Below are positions 1 through 5,729 of a stretch of DNA of 7,281 nucleotides, piece after piece; the stretch's first letter is position 1, and each line of letters begins with the position of its first letter. Made by a program: the position numbers and the translations under genes. The DNA lies in assembly GCA_005801025.1 (NCBI GenBank), contig SYDZ01000029.1:1-7281 (forward strand), written 5' to 3'. The notes beneath the pieces are model-generated. The model saw nothing but the letters and a program-made list of their open reading frames with translations, searched no databases and was not told the origin of the DNA. This DNA is from Actinomycetota bacterium (GTDB lineage: Bacteria; Actinomycetota; Acidimicrobiia; Acidimicrobiales; Ilumatobacteraceae).

Positions 1-412
1 TAGTGGGCTCAAGTGGGCCCCTCAAGAGTTGTTCTTCGGTGATTGGTTGGGTGGCATCACGCGGGTAGATACATGAACTTCCGAGGTATAAAAGTTTGCT
101 CACCTTGGCTTGATGACTGGCCTCAACCACTGTCCCATGAATCATCAAGTTGTCATAAATGAATTCGGCTGGTCGCGTGCTATTTGCCAAAATGCCACCC
201 ACGGTTCCAGCAACCAAAAAGACATACTCGGGACGATTGTCAGCGAACCAGTTATTCACTGCTCCCTGATCCCGCAGATCAAGTTGTGCTCGAGTTGCGG
301 TGAGGATATTCGTAAATCCCCCACCAGCCAGCCGACGCATCAAGGCGCTGCCGACCAACCCCCCATGTCCAGCCACATAAATTCGAGCATCTTTGGCCAT
401 TGGCGCAAACAT
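1..412 (-). CDS. fcl: GDP-L-fucose synthase (NAD-dependent epimerase/reductase), 3'-truncated by window edge
   Basis: GDP-L-fucose synthase converts GDP-4-keto-6-deoxy-mannose to GDP-L-fucose by epimerisation at C3 and C5 and NADPH reduction, in the cytoplasm, to supply surface polysaccharide. Only the first 137 residues are present. Visible are the Rossmann start IYVAGHGGLVGSA (residues 11-23), the DLRD segment near 45-48, VGGILANSTRPAEFIYDNLM near 71-90, and LGSSCIYP at 110-117, which holds the catalytic-serine and cysteine positions of the E. coli enzyme. The visible part ends in GPLEPT; the Tyr-xxx-Lys pair lies beyond the edge. I chose the ATG at 412 because GAGGTG (418-423) sits 5 bases upstream, whereas the in-frame ATG at 400 has no ribosome site. 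It starts 28 bases after the serine hydrolase gene, so the two probably share a transcript. The family call is firm; a related nucleotide-sugar reductase is the only alternative. Confidence 0.93.
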   Translation of the reverse strand, partial: MFAPMAKDARIYVAGHGGLVGSALMRRLAGGGFTNILTATRAQLDLRDQGAVNNWFADNRPEYVFLVAGTVGGILANSTRPAEFIYDNLMIHGTVVEASHQAKVSKLLYLGSSCIYPRDATQPITEEQLLRGPLEPT

Positions 413-440
413 CAGGTCACCTCAGACCAAATCGTACTCG

Positions 441-1685
441 TCAATCGACTAAGGCTTGGTGTGCCAACTGCTTGAGTTGACGACTAAAGGTATGTGGCGA
501 CATCATTAGTTGAGTCATAAAGGTCACCGTTAAATCCTCAATTGGGTCAACCCAATAGAAAGTTGCCGCGGCGCCACCCCAACCAAAGTCGCCCAATGAA
601 CCTGCTGTCTTGGTGGCGACAGGGTCGATGGTGACACTGACTCCGAGACCAAAACCGATTCCGTCGTAGTCATTGGAAGCACCTAAAGGACGACCAAAGG
701 CCGTGAGATCGGCATCTTTCGGAAGATGATTACTTCCCATGTATTCAACGGTACGCGGTGAGAGAAGTCGCTGACCGTTCAGTTCGCCACCACCGCGAAG
801 CATCTCAGCAAATCGCACATAGTCACCCATTGTGGAGACAAGACCACCACCGCCACCATCAGCAGGTGGCATCTTGTGGGTTCCACGGTCAACAGCATCA
901 GCACGAATTGCCAATCGCGTTCTTGGATGGGCCGAGTACAAGGCAGCCAAGCGATCCTGCTTTTCATCTGGACAATAAAATGCAGTGTCGCTCATGCCGA
1001 GGGGAGTGAAAATTCTTTGCTCCAGAAAATCGCCGAGAAGTTGAGCACTTATGACTTCAACGACACGACCCAAAACATCAATAGATGTTGAGTAATTCCA
1101 CTCGCTTCCAGGCTGAAATAACAAAGGCTGACGAGCCAACAGGGAACATACTCCAGCCAAATCCAAATCGCGTGGAAAACCCCATTCCAATCCTGCACGA
1201 CGATACAACTCATCGACTGGATGTTGATACATAAAACCGTATGTCAGGCCAGCGGTATGAGTAAAAAGATGCCACATCTGCATTGGCTGTGTTTGCGGAC
1301 CTAAAACTGGTCGCAGAAATGATCCACCCTCAAATACTTTTGACTCGCCGAATTCGGGAATGAACTTTGACACCGGATCAGTGAGTTCAAACAATCCTTC
1401 TTCCCACAACATCAATGCGGCCACCGCGGTGATCGGTTTAGTCATTGAGAAAATTCGGTAAATCGTGTCGTCGGCGATTGGCCTTGACGATTCACGATCG
1501 GCCAAGCCTCCACTAGCCGAATGAGCTACCTTGCCCTCACGAGCCACAGTCACAGCCCAACCAGATAACAAGTTCTCGTCAACATATTTTTTAAAATGTT
1601 TATCGAGGTTCATTAAGCGTTCGGTGCTCATGCCGACTTCGCTGGCGTCAACTATCGGTAAGCCGTGGCTAGTTTTTTGTGACAT
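441..1685 (-). CDS. Class C beta-lactamase-fold serine hydrolase (family VIII esterase-like)
   Basis: This is a 414-residue serine hydrolase of the beta-lactamase/penicillin-binding-protein fold, with the layout of family VIII esterases and EstB-like proteins. The nucleophile motif is SMTK (Ser80-Lys83). The second motif is Tyr198-Ser-Thr in PGSEWNYST, where the tyrosine is the expected general base. A WGG motif (369-371) stands near the C-terminus in place of the KTG of true beta-lactamases, as in family VIII carboxylesterases. A Gly-rich PPADGGGGGLVSTMGDY segment (273-289) is typical of these proteins. No signal peptide or membrane segment is visible, so a cytoplasmic ester or amide hydrolase is more likely than an antibiotic-resistance enzyme. 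The substrate cannot be predicted. The start has only a weak AGAG ribosome site but has a -10-like box suggesting leaderless expression. It lies 28 bases upstream of the fucose synthase gene on the same strand. Confidence 0.92.
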   Translation of the reverse strand: MSQKTSHGLPIVDASEVGMSTERLMNLDKHFKKYVDENLLSGWAVTVAREGKVAHSASGGLADRESSRPIADDTIYRIFSMTKPITAVAALMLWEEGLFELTDPVSKFIPEFGESKVFEGGSFLRPVLGPQTQPMQMWHLFTHTAGLTYGFMYQHPVDELYRRAGLEWGFPRDLDLAGVCSLLARQPLLFQPGSEWNYSTSIDVLGRVVEVISAQLLGDFLEQRIFTPLGMSDTAFYCPDEKQDRLAALYSAHPRTRLAIRADAVDRGTHKMPPADGGGGGLVSTMGDYVRFAEMLRGGGELNGQRLLSPRTVEYMGSNHLPKDADLTAFGRPLGASNDYDGIGFGLGVSVTIDPVATKTAGSLGDFGWGGAAATFYWVDPIEDLTVTFMTQLMMSPHTFSRQLKQLAHQALVD

Positions 1686-1691
1686 AGCTAG

Positions 1692-1719
1692 ACTCTACGC
1701 AACGTCAAAGTCAGCGCAA
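1692..1719 (-). promoter_or_regulatory. Candidate leaderless promoter of the serine hydrolase gene
   Basis: Read on the minus strand, TAGAGT (1692-1697) fits the actinobacterial -10 pattern TANNNT and ends 6 bases before the ATG at 1685, so transcription would begin at or next to the start codon. A TTGCGC hexamer (1714-1719) lies 16 bases further upstream and is a weak -35. Leaderless messages are common in actinobacteria, and the hydrolase has no convincing ribosome site. Short motifs like these also occur by chance. Confidence 0.35.
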
Positions 1720-1739
1720 CCAGTGAGGTGGGTTTGTCC

Positions 1740-1795
1740 TAGAAAAGTCAACGACCCAGAGGCGAGCGGTGGAGCTCAAGCCATCCAGGTCGTTG
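1740..1795 (-). terminator. Inverted repeat, possible terminator downstream of the thioredoxin gene
   Basis: CAACGACC (1749-1756) and GGTCGTTG (1788-1795) are perfect 8-bp arms around a 31-base loop. The loop can fold further, with GGTGG pairing to CCATC with one wobble. On the minus strand the stem is followed by ACTTTTCT, a short T-tract, placing a possible intrinsic terminator 65 bases after the thioredoxin stop and before the hydrolase promoter. The T-run is short and the loop long, so it may instead be a processing or regulatory hairpin. Confidence 0.4.
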
Positions 1796-1859
1796 GTGCC
1801 GCCTGTGTGGGAGCGGCGAACAAAACCTAGCACTCCCTCATCACCCGTTTTTCAAAACC

Positions 1860-2234
1860 TTATGAAGGGTCCGCTTGTTGGGTTTCAATTTCTCGACGGA
1901 CCTCGTCCATATCTAATTCCAATGCCTTAGTGACTAAGTCTTCTAGGGCATGCTGGGGCAGAGCACCGGGCTGATTGAAAATCAGAATGCCCTGGCGAAA
2001 GATCATCAATGTCGGAATCGATTGAATGCCAAAGGACCCTGCTAACGCTTGTTCGGCCTCAGTATCAACTTTGCCAAAGACCCCAGCCGGATTCTTTTGC
2101 GCTACCGCTTCGAAGATCGGAGCAAACTGGCGACACGGTCCACACCAGGCGGCCCAAAAATCAACTAAAACGAGGTCGTTTGCCTCAATTACTGAGACGA
2201 AGTTCTCGCCTGAAAGCTCCACTGCTGTGCCCAT
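1860..2234 (-). CDS. Thioredoxin-family protein
   Basis: This is a 124-residue cytoplasmic thiol-disulfide oxidoreductase, expected to reduce disulfides in client proteins with electrons from thioredoxin reductase. The active site WCGPC is intact (cysteines at 31 and 34 counting from the chosen ATG), preceded by VLVDFWAA. The cis-proline loop IPT is at 73-75, and GKVDTE (about 54-59) matches the third strand. Beyond the core is a charged tail, about residues 107-124 (LDMDEVRREIE), as seen in a subset of actinobacterial thioredoxins. There is no signal peptide. I chose the ATG at 2234 rather than the GTG directly before it, because GGAGGA (2241-2246) lies 6 bases from the ATG. It is divergent from the leu-side genes and upstream of the serine hydrolase gene, with a hairpin between them. 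The exact family member (TrxA versus a side branch) is not resolved. Confidence 0.93.
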   Translation of the reverse strand: MGTAVELSGENFVSVIEANDLVLVDFWAAWCGPCRQFAPIFEAVAQKNPAGVFGKVDTEAEQALAGSFGIQSIPTLMIFRQGILIFNQPGALPQHALEDLVTKALELDMDEVRREIETQQADPS

Positions 2235-2334
2235 CACGGGTCCTCCATTTTCTTCATCAATCCCTCTTCAAGACTCTCACGGACTATTGGGTGGACACCT
2301 AGTGCACGCTGGGGATTCCTCCATGAGTGTAGCG

Positions 2335-2345
2335 TATGTCACATA
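2335..2345. repeat. Short perfect palindrome in the divergent intergenic region
   Basis: TATGT-C-ACATA is an 11-base palindrome about a central C, located between the divergent thioredoxin and small-ORF genes. Its position about 100 bases upstream of the thioredoxin start suits a regulator site. Palindromes of this length are not rare, so it is only a candidate operator. Confidence 0.35.
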
Positions 2346-2367
2346 GACGAAAAATATGCCCGAAAGC

Positions 2368-2392
2368 ATAGACATTGACCTCAAATGTCTAT
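2368..2392. repeat. Perfect 9-bp inverted repeat, candidate operator
   Basis: ATAGACATT (2368-2376) and AATGTCTAT (2384-2392) are exact reverse complements separated by 7 bases. The spacer region also reads TTGA-CC-TCAA, extending the symmetry if one base is bulged. It sits between divergent genes, about 90 bases before the small ORF and about 135 bases before the thioredoxin start. No T-run follows on either strand, so it is unlikely to be a terminator. A dimeric repressor or activator site is the simplest reading. I do not recognise it as a known consensus. Confidence 0.6.
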
Positions 2393-2412
2393 AGGTTCCC
2401 GCAGTCCGTTTC

Positions 2413-2440
2413 TTTACGGCCCAACAAGCAGAGTGATAAT
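2413..2440 (+). promoter_or_regulatory. Candidate sigma-70-type promoter for the small ORF and leader
   Basis: TTTACG (2413-2418) and GATAAT (2435-2440) are spaced by 16 bases and match the -35 and -10 hexamers at four and five of six positions. Transcription would start near 2447, about 34 bases before the small ORF. It lies just downstream of the 9-bp inverted repeat, which would be well placed to control it. This is a motif match only. Confidence 0.35.
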
Positions 2441-2480
2441 CACACCCCAACAACAAGACGAAACCCGGGAGGTCCGACCA

Positions 2481-2666
2481 ATGAGTAACAACTCGACCCC
2501 TAACACTCAACAGAGTATGAATACCGTGAGTACCGTCGATTTTTCACCCGAACAGGTCTATCCGGGCAAGGGGCTTGCCTATGACTGGCGCAGCGTTATT
2601 GCTGAGGTTGAGTCGGCTCTGCTTGACGCAGAACTTGCCAGCTTGACCTCCGTCTACAGCGACTGA
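2481..2666 (+). CDS. 61-residue hypothetical small protein or long leader peptide upstream of leuA
   Basis: I do not recognise this protein. The start at 2481 is supported by GGGAGG (2468-2473) with a 7-base gap to the ATG. An in-frame start at 2385 would lie within the inverted repeat and lacks a ribosome site. The N-terminal 20 residues are Ser/Thr/Asn/Gln-rich and probably disordered. The second half, from about 30 to 57, is likely helical (WRSVIAEVESALLDAELASL). There is no membrane segment, signal peptide or cysteine. Four of its five leucines fall at residues 47, 48, 52 and 55, close to the stop. The gene is followed by hairpin-rich sequence and a terminator before leuA. It could therefore be an independent small protein or a leader whose translation senses leucyl-tRNA; the composition is less extreme than in classical leader peptides. 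Confidence 0.6.
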   Translation: MSNNSTPNTQQSMNTVSTVDFSPEQVYPGKGLAYDWRSVIAEVESALLDAELASLTSVYSD

Positions 2667-2862
2667 GATCGCCCAAGCCCCCTCCGGAGGGCCCTGTGGC
2701 CACAATTGGCCACGACAGACTTTGTGACTGACCGTTGCGCACTTCGTCGCGTTTGGGTAGCGTCCCAAGTGTGAGCAACTTGATCGGCCTCCTTCTTACG
2801 TAGGGTGAGCGCCCCATAACGCGTTCGCCAAAGCCCCGTGCGCACTAGCGCCGGGGTTTTTT
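2667..2862 (+). promoter_or_regulatory. Hairpin-rich untranslated region between the small ORF and leuA (candidate attenuator or structured RNA)
   Basis: No supported gene lies here. Read rightward, several hairpins can form: the palindrome CCCTCCGGAGGG (2680-2691); GTGGCCA/TGGCCAC (2696-2702 with 2707-2713, 4-base loop); TTGGG/CCCAA (2753-2757 with 2764-2768); CAAGT/ACTTG (2766-2770 with 2778-2782), which excludes the previous one; and GGTGAGCG/CGTTCGCC (2804-2811 with 2822-2829, two wobbles). The last is followed directly by the terminator. TGCGCAC (2736-2742) is complementary to GTGCGCA (2838-2844) in the terminator stem, which gives a possible antiterminator. It matches no riboswitch consensus I know. 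Leucine-controlled attenuation of leuA is an inference from position and pairing. Confidence 0.45.
2834..2862 (+). terminator. Strong intrinsic terminator 82 bases upstream of leuA
   Basis: CCCCG (2834-2838) pairs with CGGGG (2852-2856), and GCGC (2840-2843) with GCGC (2848-2851) around the loop ACTA, with one bulged T. This makes a 9-bp GC-only stem followed immediately by six Ts (2857-2862). It is directional: the minus strand has no T-run. It either ends the small-ORF transcript or acts as the off-state of an attenuator controlling leuA. Confidence 0.88.
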
Positions 2863-2944
2863 CATTTCTCCGACGATCCCCACCCATAGCCCTAACCGAT
2901 CTTCACTCCCACCACATAAAGATATTTCCTACAACTGGAGCGCC

Positions 2945-4663
2945 ATGAATACTCAAAACCCATCTCAGTTCGTCAATGCCGGCCAAAACCGAATGGCATT
3001 TTCCAAGTATCAGCCATTCATTCCGATCGTGCTCAAAGATCGCACTTGGCCAGACACCATGATTTCCAAGGCACCGCTGTGGTGCTCAGTTGACCTGCGC
3101 GATGGCAATCAGGCCTTGATCGACCCGATGGACCCAGAACGAAAGCGTCGCATGTTCGATGTTCTATGCAAGATCGGGTTCACGGAAATTGAAGTTGGAT
3201 TCCCTTCGGCGAGTCAGCCCGACTTTGATTTCGTGCGCCAGTTAATCGAAGAGAACCTGGTACCCGACAATGTGATTATTCAAGTTCTCGTTCAAAGCCG
3301 CGATGAGTTAATTGAGCGCACCTACGAATCATTGCGCGGTGTCAAACAGGCCATCGTGCACTTCTACAATTCAACGAATCCCTTGCAACGTGATGTCGTT
3401 TTCGGTTTGGATAAAGAGGGCATCACAGACATTGCCGTGCGCGCTGCGAGCAAATGCAAAGAACTTGAGAGCACGTTGGTTGGTTCGTATATTCGCTACG
3501 AATATTCACCAGAAAGTTTTACTCTGACCGAACCCGAATATGCCATCAAGGTCTGCGAAGCAGTGATGGACGTCATACAACCGACTCCTGAAAAGCCATT
3601 AATCCTCAATCTGCCGGCAACGATTGAGTGCTATAGCCCCAATGTTTATGGCGATGTCATCGAGTGGTTCTGTCGCACAATCAAAAACCGCGATTGCGTG
3701 ATTGTCAGTTTGCACCCCCACAACGATCGTGGGTGTGCAGTAGCCGCCGCAGAATTCGGAGTGATGGCTGGCGCAGATCGCGTCGAAGGAACACTGTTCG
3801 GCAACGGTGAGCGCACCGGAAATGTTGACATCATCAACTTGGCGATGAACCTCTTCGTCAATGGGGTCGATCCCGAGTTGGACATCACCGATATTGATGC
3901 ATTGCGCAGAACGGCAGAATATTGCAACCGTCTTCCAGTTCATCCAAGACACCCTTATGTGGGTGATTTGGTCTACACCGCATTCAGCGGCAGTCATCAA
4001 GATGCGATCAAAAAAGGATTTGAAAAACTGCCAGCAGATTACGACAAGTGGGGTGTGCCCTACCTACCTCTTGATCCCAAGCATCTTGGTCGCACCTATG
4101 AGGCTGTGATTCGCGTCAATAGTCAGAGTGGCAAGGGTGGAGTGGCCTACGTCATGAAGTCTGAACACGGCTTTGAATTGCCGCGTCGTCTGCAGATTGA
4201 GTTTTCAAAAAACATTCAGCACATCACCGAGGATCTCGGCACTGAGATCAGTCCAATCACGATGTGGACGGCTTTCCAAGATGAGTATCTCAGCGAGGCC
4301 CCACGCTTCGTCTTAGAGAGCCACGAGATGCGCAGCGTGTCAAGCGGTGGCGGTCGCACCACGATCACTGCACAACTCGTTATTGATGGCCAGCACCGCA
4401 CAATCAGCGGTGAAGGTAACGGACCCATTGACGCCTTTGTCGCTGCTATGCGTACTGGTCTCGAAGCCCACATCGATGTCGTGGATTATGCTGAACATGC
4501 AATTGGTAAGGGATCTGAAGCACGCGCCGTGGCCTATGTTGAAACAATCAACGAATTGGGTGACGTGTTGTGGGGCGTCGGCACCGATGAAAACACCGTG
4601 ACAGCCTCATTGCGAGCCGTACTCTCGGCTCACGAACGCCATACCGTAGCCATCGCCGACTAA
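2945..4663 (+). CDS. leuA: 2-isopropylmalate synthase (long, actinobacterial type)
   Basis: LeuA condenses acetyl-CoA with 2-oxoisovalerate to 2-isopropylmalate, the committed step of leucine synthesis, in the cytoplasm. The 572 residues comprise a TIM-barrel catalytic domain (about 40-340), a linker or subdomain (about 340-430) and a C-terminal LeuA dimer regulatory domain (about 430-572) where leucine is expected to bind and inhibit. The signature DLRDGNQAL is at 50-58. Expected divalent-metal ligands are Asp53, His257 and His259 in HPHNDRG, and Asn293 in GNGERTGN. They are offset from the M. tuberculosis residues (81, 285, 287, 321) by a constant 28. It is shorter than the 644-residue M. 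tuberculosis enzyme, with about 28 residues fewer at the N-terminus and the rest missing later. The ATG is preceded by GGAG at 4 bases. A terminator and structured region upstream suggest attenuation, and ferredoxin and pyrF follow. Confidence 0.97.
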   Translation: MNTQNPSQFVNAGQNRMAFSKYQPFIPIVLKDRTWPDTMISKAPLWCSVDLRDGNQALIDPMDPERKRRMFDVLCKIGFTEIEVGFPSASQPDFDFVRQLIEENLVPDNVIIQVLVQSRDELIERTYESLRGVKQAIVHFYNSTNPLQRDVVFGLDKEGITDIAVRAASKCKELESTLVGSYIRYEYSPESFTLTEPEYAIKVCEAVMDVIQPTPEKPLILNLPATIECYSPNVYGDVIEWFCRTIKNRDCVIVSLHPHNDRGCAVAAAEFGVMAGADRVEGTLFGNGERTGNVDIINLAMNLFVNGVDPELDITDIDALRRTAEYCNRLPVHPRHPYVGDLVYTAFSGSHQDAIKKGFEKLPADYDKWGVPYLPLDPKHLGRTYEAVIRVNSQSGKGGVAYVMKSEHGFELPRRLQIEFSKNIQHITEDLGTEISPITMWTAFQDEYLSEAPRFVLESHEMRSVSSGGGRTTITAQLVIDGQHRTISGEGNGPIDAFVAAMRTGLEAHIDVVDYAEHAIGKGSEARAVAYVETINELGDVLWGVGTDENTVTASLRAVLSAHERHTVAIAD

Positions 4664-4709
4664 GGTTGACACAGTTTTAGAGTGCGCTTACAGCCAAGGA
4701 GATAACACT

Positions 4710-4901
4710 ATGAAGGTTTCAGTTGACTACGACATCTGTGCATCAACAGGATCGTGTATGCAAGTCTGCCCAGAAGTTTTTGAGGTCCGTAGCGACGGAT
4801 ACCTCTACGTTCTCTTGGAGAACCCAGGCGAAGAGTTGCGCGAAAAAGTTGAGCAGGCTGCAGATCTCTGTCCAACAGCCGCGATCACGGTTGAAGGCTG
4901 A
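4710..4901 (+). CDS. Small single-cluster ferredoxin, predicted [3Fe-4S]
   Basis: This is a 63-residue soluble electron carrier resembling the single-cluster ferredoxins of Thermotoga and actinobacteria. Cysteines are at 10, 16, 20 and 54, the last in CPTAAI. In Thermotoga-type [4Fe-4S] ferredoxins the ligands are the equivalents of 10, 13, 16 and the C-terminal CP cysteine. Here position 13 is threonine (CASTGSC), so a [3Fe-4S] cluster held by Cys10, Cys16 and Cys54 is expected, as in ferredoxins that serve cytochromes P450. Cys20 (in VCPEVF) is then a spare cysteine. The start is supported by AAGGAG (4696-4701), 8 bases from the ATG. It begins 46 bases after leuA and stops 9 bases before pyrF, so it is probably co-transcribed. 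No P450 or reductase partner lies in the window, so its electron acceptor is unknown. Confidence 0.92.
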   Translation: MKVSVDYDICASTGSCMQVCPEVFEVRSDGYLYVLLENPGEELREKVEQAADLCPTAAITVEG

Positions 4902-4910
4902 GTTCGCTTC

Positions 4911-5729
4911 GTGGGATTCCACGACAAACTGACCACAGCATGGGCTCGTAGCGGCTCACTGCTGTGCGTTGGGCTTGATCCTGATCCAGCGAAGATTCCT
5001 CCTCATCTAGCCAACGATCCAGAAGCAATCTTTCGCTTTTGTGCCGAGATTGCTGACGCCACCGCCGATGTGGTCTGTGCCTTCAAACCGCAAATCGCAT
5101 ATTTCTCGGCCATTGGAGCAGAACAGCAACTAGAAAAGCTATGTGCTCACATTCGTCAGCAGCATCCGCATGTGGTGCTAATTCTTGATGCCAAACGCGG
5201 TGATATTGGGCCCACTGCAGAACGTTATGCACACGAGGCGTTTGTGCGTTATCAAGCAGATGCGGTGACCGTCAATCCCTACCTCGGCAGTGATTCTCTT
5301 GAACCCTTTTTGGAACACTCGGGCAAGGGTGTGATCGTGCTCTGTCGCACCTCGAATCCTGGTAGCGGAGATCTTCAGATGCTGGACGCCGGCAGTGGAC
5401 CTCTCTATCAGCAAGTAGCGCAGATGGCCAATGATCGTTGGAGCAAAATGGGTGAGATCGCCCTAGTTGTGGGTGCCACCTACCCAACCGAATTAGCAAA
5501 AGTGCGTGGCATCGTCGGCGACATGCCGCTGTTGGTGCCTGGTATTGGCGCCCAGGGCGGAGATGTTGGGGCAACTGTTGCCGCCGGTCTTGATTCGCAC
5601 GGCACAGGGATGATGATCAACTCATCGCGAGCCATCTTGTACGCCTCAAACAGAAATGATTTCGCAGCCGAGGCACGTCGCATCGCCATTACTACGCGCG
5701 ATGAAATTGCTCAGGCCGTTAATGCGTGA
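4911..5729 (+). CDS. pyrF: Orotidine 5'-phosphate decarboxylase, type 2
   Basis: PyrF decarboxylates orotidine 5'-phosphate to UMP, the last step of de novo pyrimidine synthesis, in the cytoplasm without a cofactor. The 272-residue length and sequence fit the long type 2 subfamily. Visible are LLCVGLDPDP (17-26, Asp23), CAFKPQIAYF (56-65, Lys59) and the catalytic Asp-Lys-Asp array in LDAKRGDIG (Asp93, Lys95, Asp98). VNPYLGSDSLEPF (121-133), the phosphate-binding VPGIGAQGGD (209-218) and the late arginine in NSSR (240) follow. The start must be GTG at 4911: the frame upstream is closed by the ferredoxin's own TGA at 4899, and no other start codon intervenes. The only ribosome-site candidate, GAAGG, is 13 bases away inside the ferredoxin gene, so translation is probably coupled to it. 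Its 3' end overlaps the convergent serA gene by 19 bases. Confidence 0.97.
   Translation: MGFHDKLTTAWARSGSLLCVGLDPDPAKIPPHLANDPEAIFRFCAEIADATADVVCAFKPQIAYFSAIGAEQQLEKLCAHIRQQHPHVVLILDAKRGDIGPTAERYAHEAFVRYQADAVTVNPYLGSDSLEPFLEHSGKGVIVLCRTSNPGSGDLQMLDAGSGPLYQQVAQMANDRWSKMGEIALVVGATYPTELAKVRGIVGDMPLLVPGIGAQGGDVGATVAAGLDSHGTGMMINSSRAILYASNRNDFAAEARRIAITTRDEIAQAVNA

Noticed and set aside
84..92. GTATAAAAG, a TATA-like promoter box
   Set aside because: It lies inside the fucose synthase coding sequence, encoding part of the conserved KLLYLG segment, and has no matching -35.
110..475. Plus-strand open frame opposite the fucose synthase
   Set aside because: The minus strand encodes a clear sugar-nucleotide enzyme with family motifs; this frame has no recognisable content and no ribosome site.
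2385..2480. In-frame upstream extension of the small ORF
   Set aside because: The start lies in the right arm of the inverted repeat and has no ribosome site, and the extension would span the promoter candidate; the ATG at 2481 has GGGAGG at proper spacing.
2664..2672. CTGAGA near the small ORF stop, as in TPP riboswitches
   Set aside because: The other conserved TPP elements are absent downstream and leuA is not a thiamine gene.
2802..2823. AGGGTGAGCGCC resembling the start of a T-box (AGGGTGG.ACCGCG)
   Set aside because: The match stops after AGGGTG. The ACCGCG half is missing, and I could not find a stem I specifier arrangement.
2544..2887. Three overlapping minus-strand frames across the leader region
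   Set aside because: None has a supported start or recognisable product; they are antisense to the small ORF and hairpin region.
4666..4694. Perfect TTGACA plus TACAGC at 17 bases, before the ferredoxin gene
   Set aside because: The -10 is poor and a start at about 4701 would remove the ferredoxin's strong ribosome site, so an internal promoter is unlikely.
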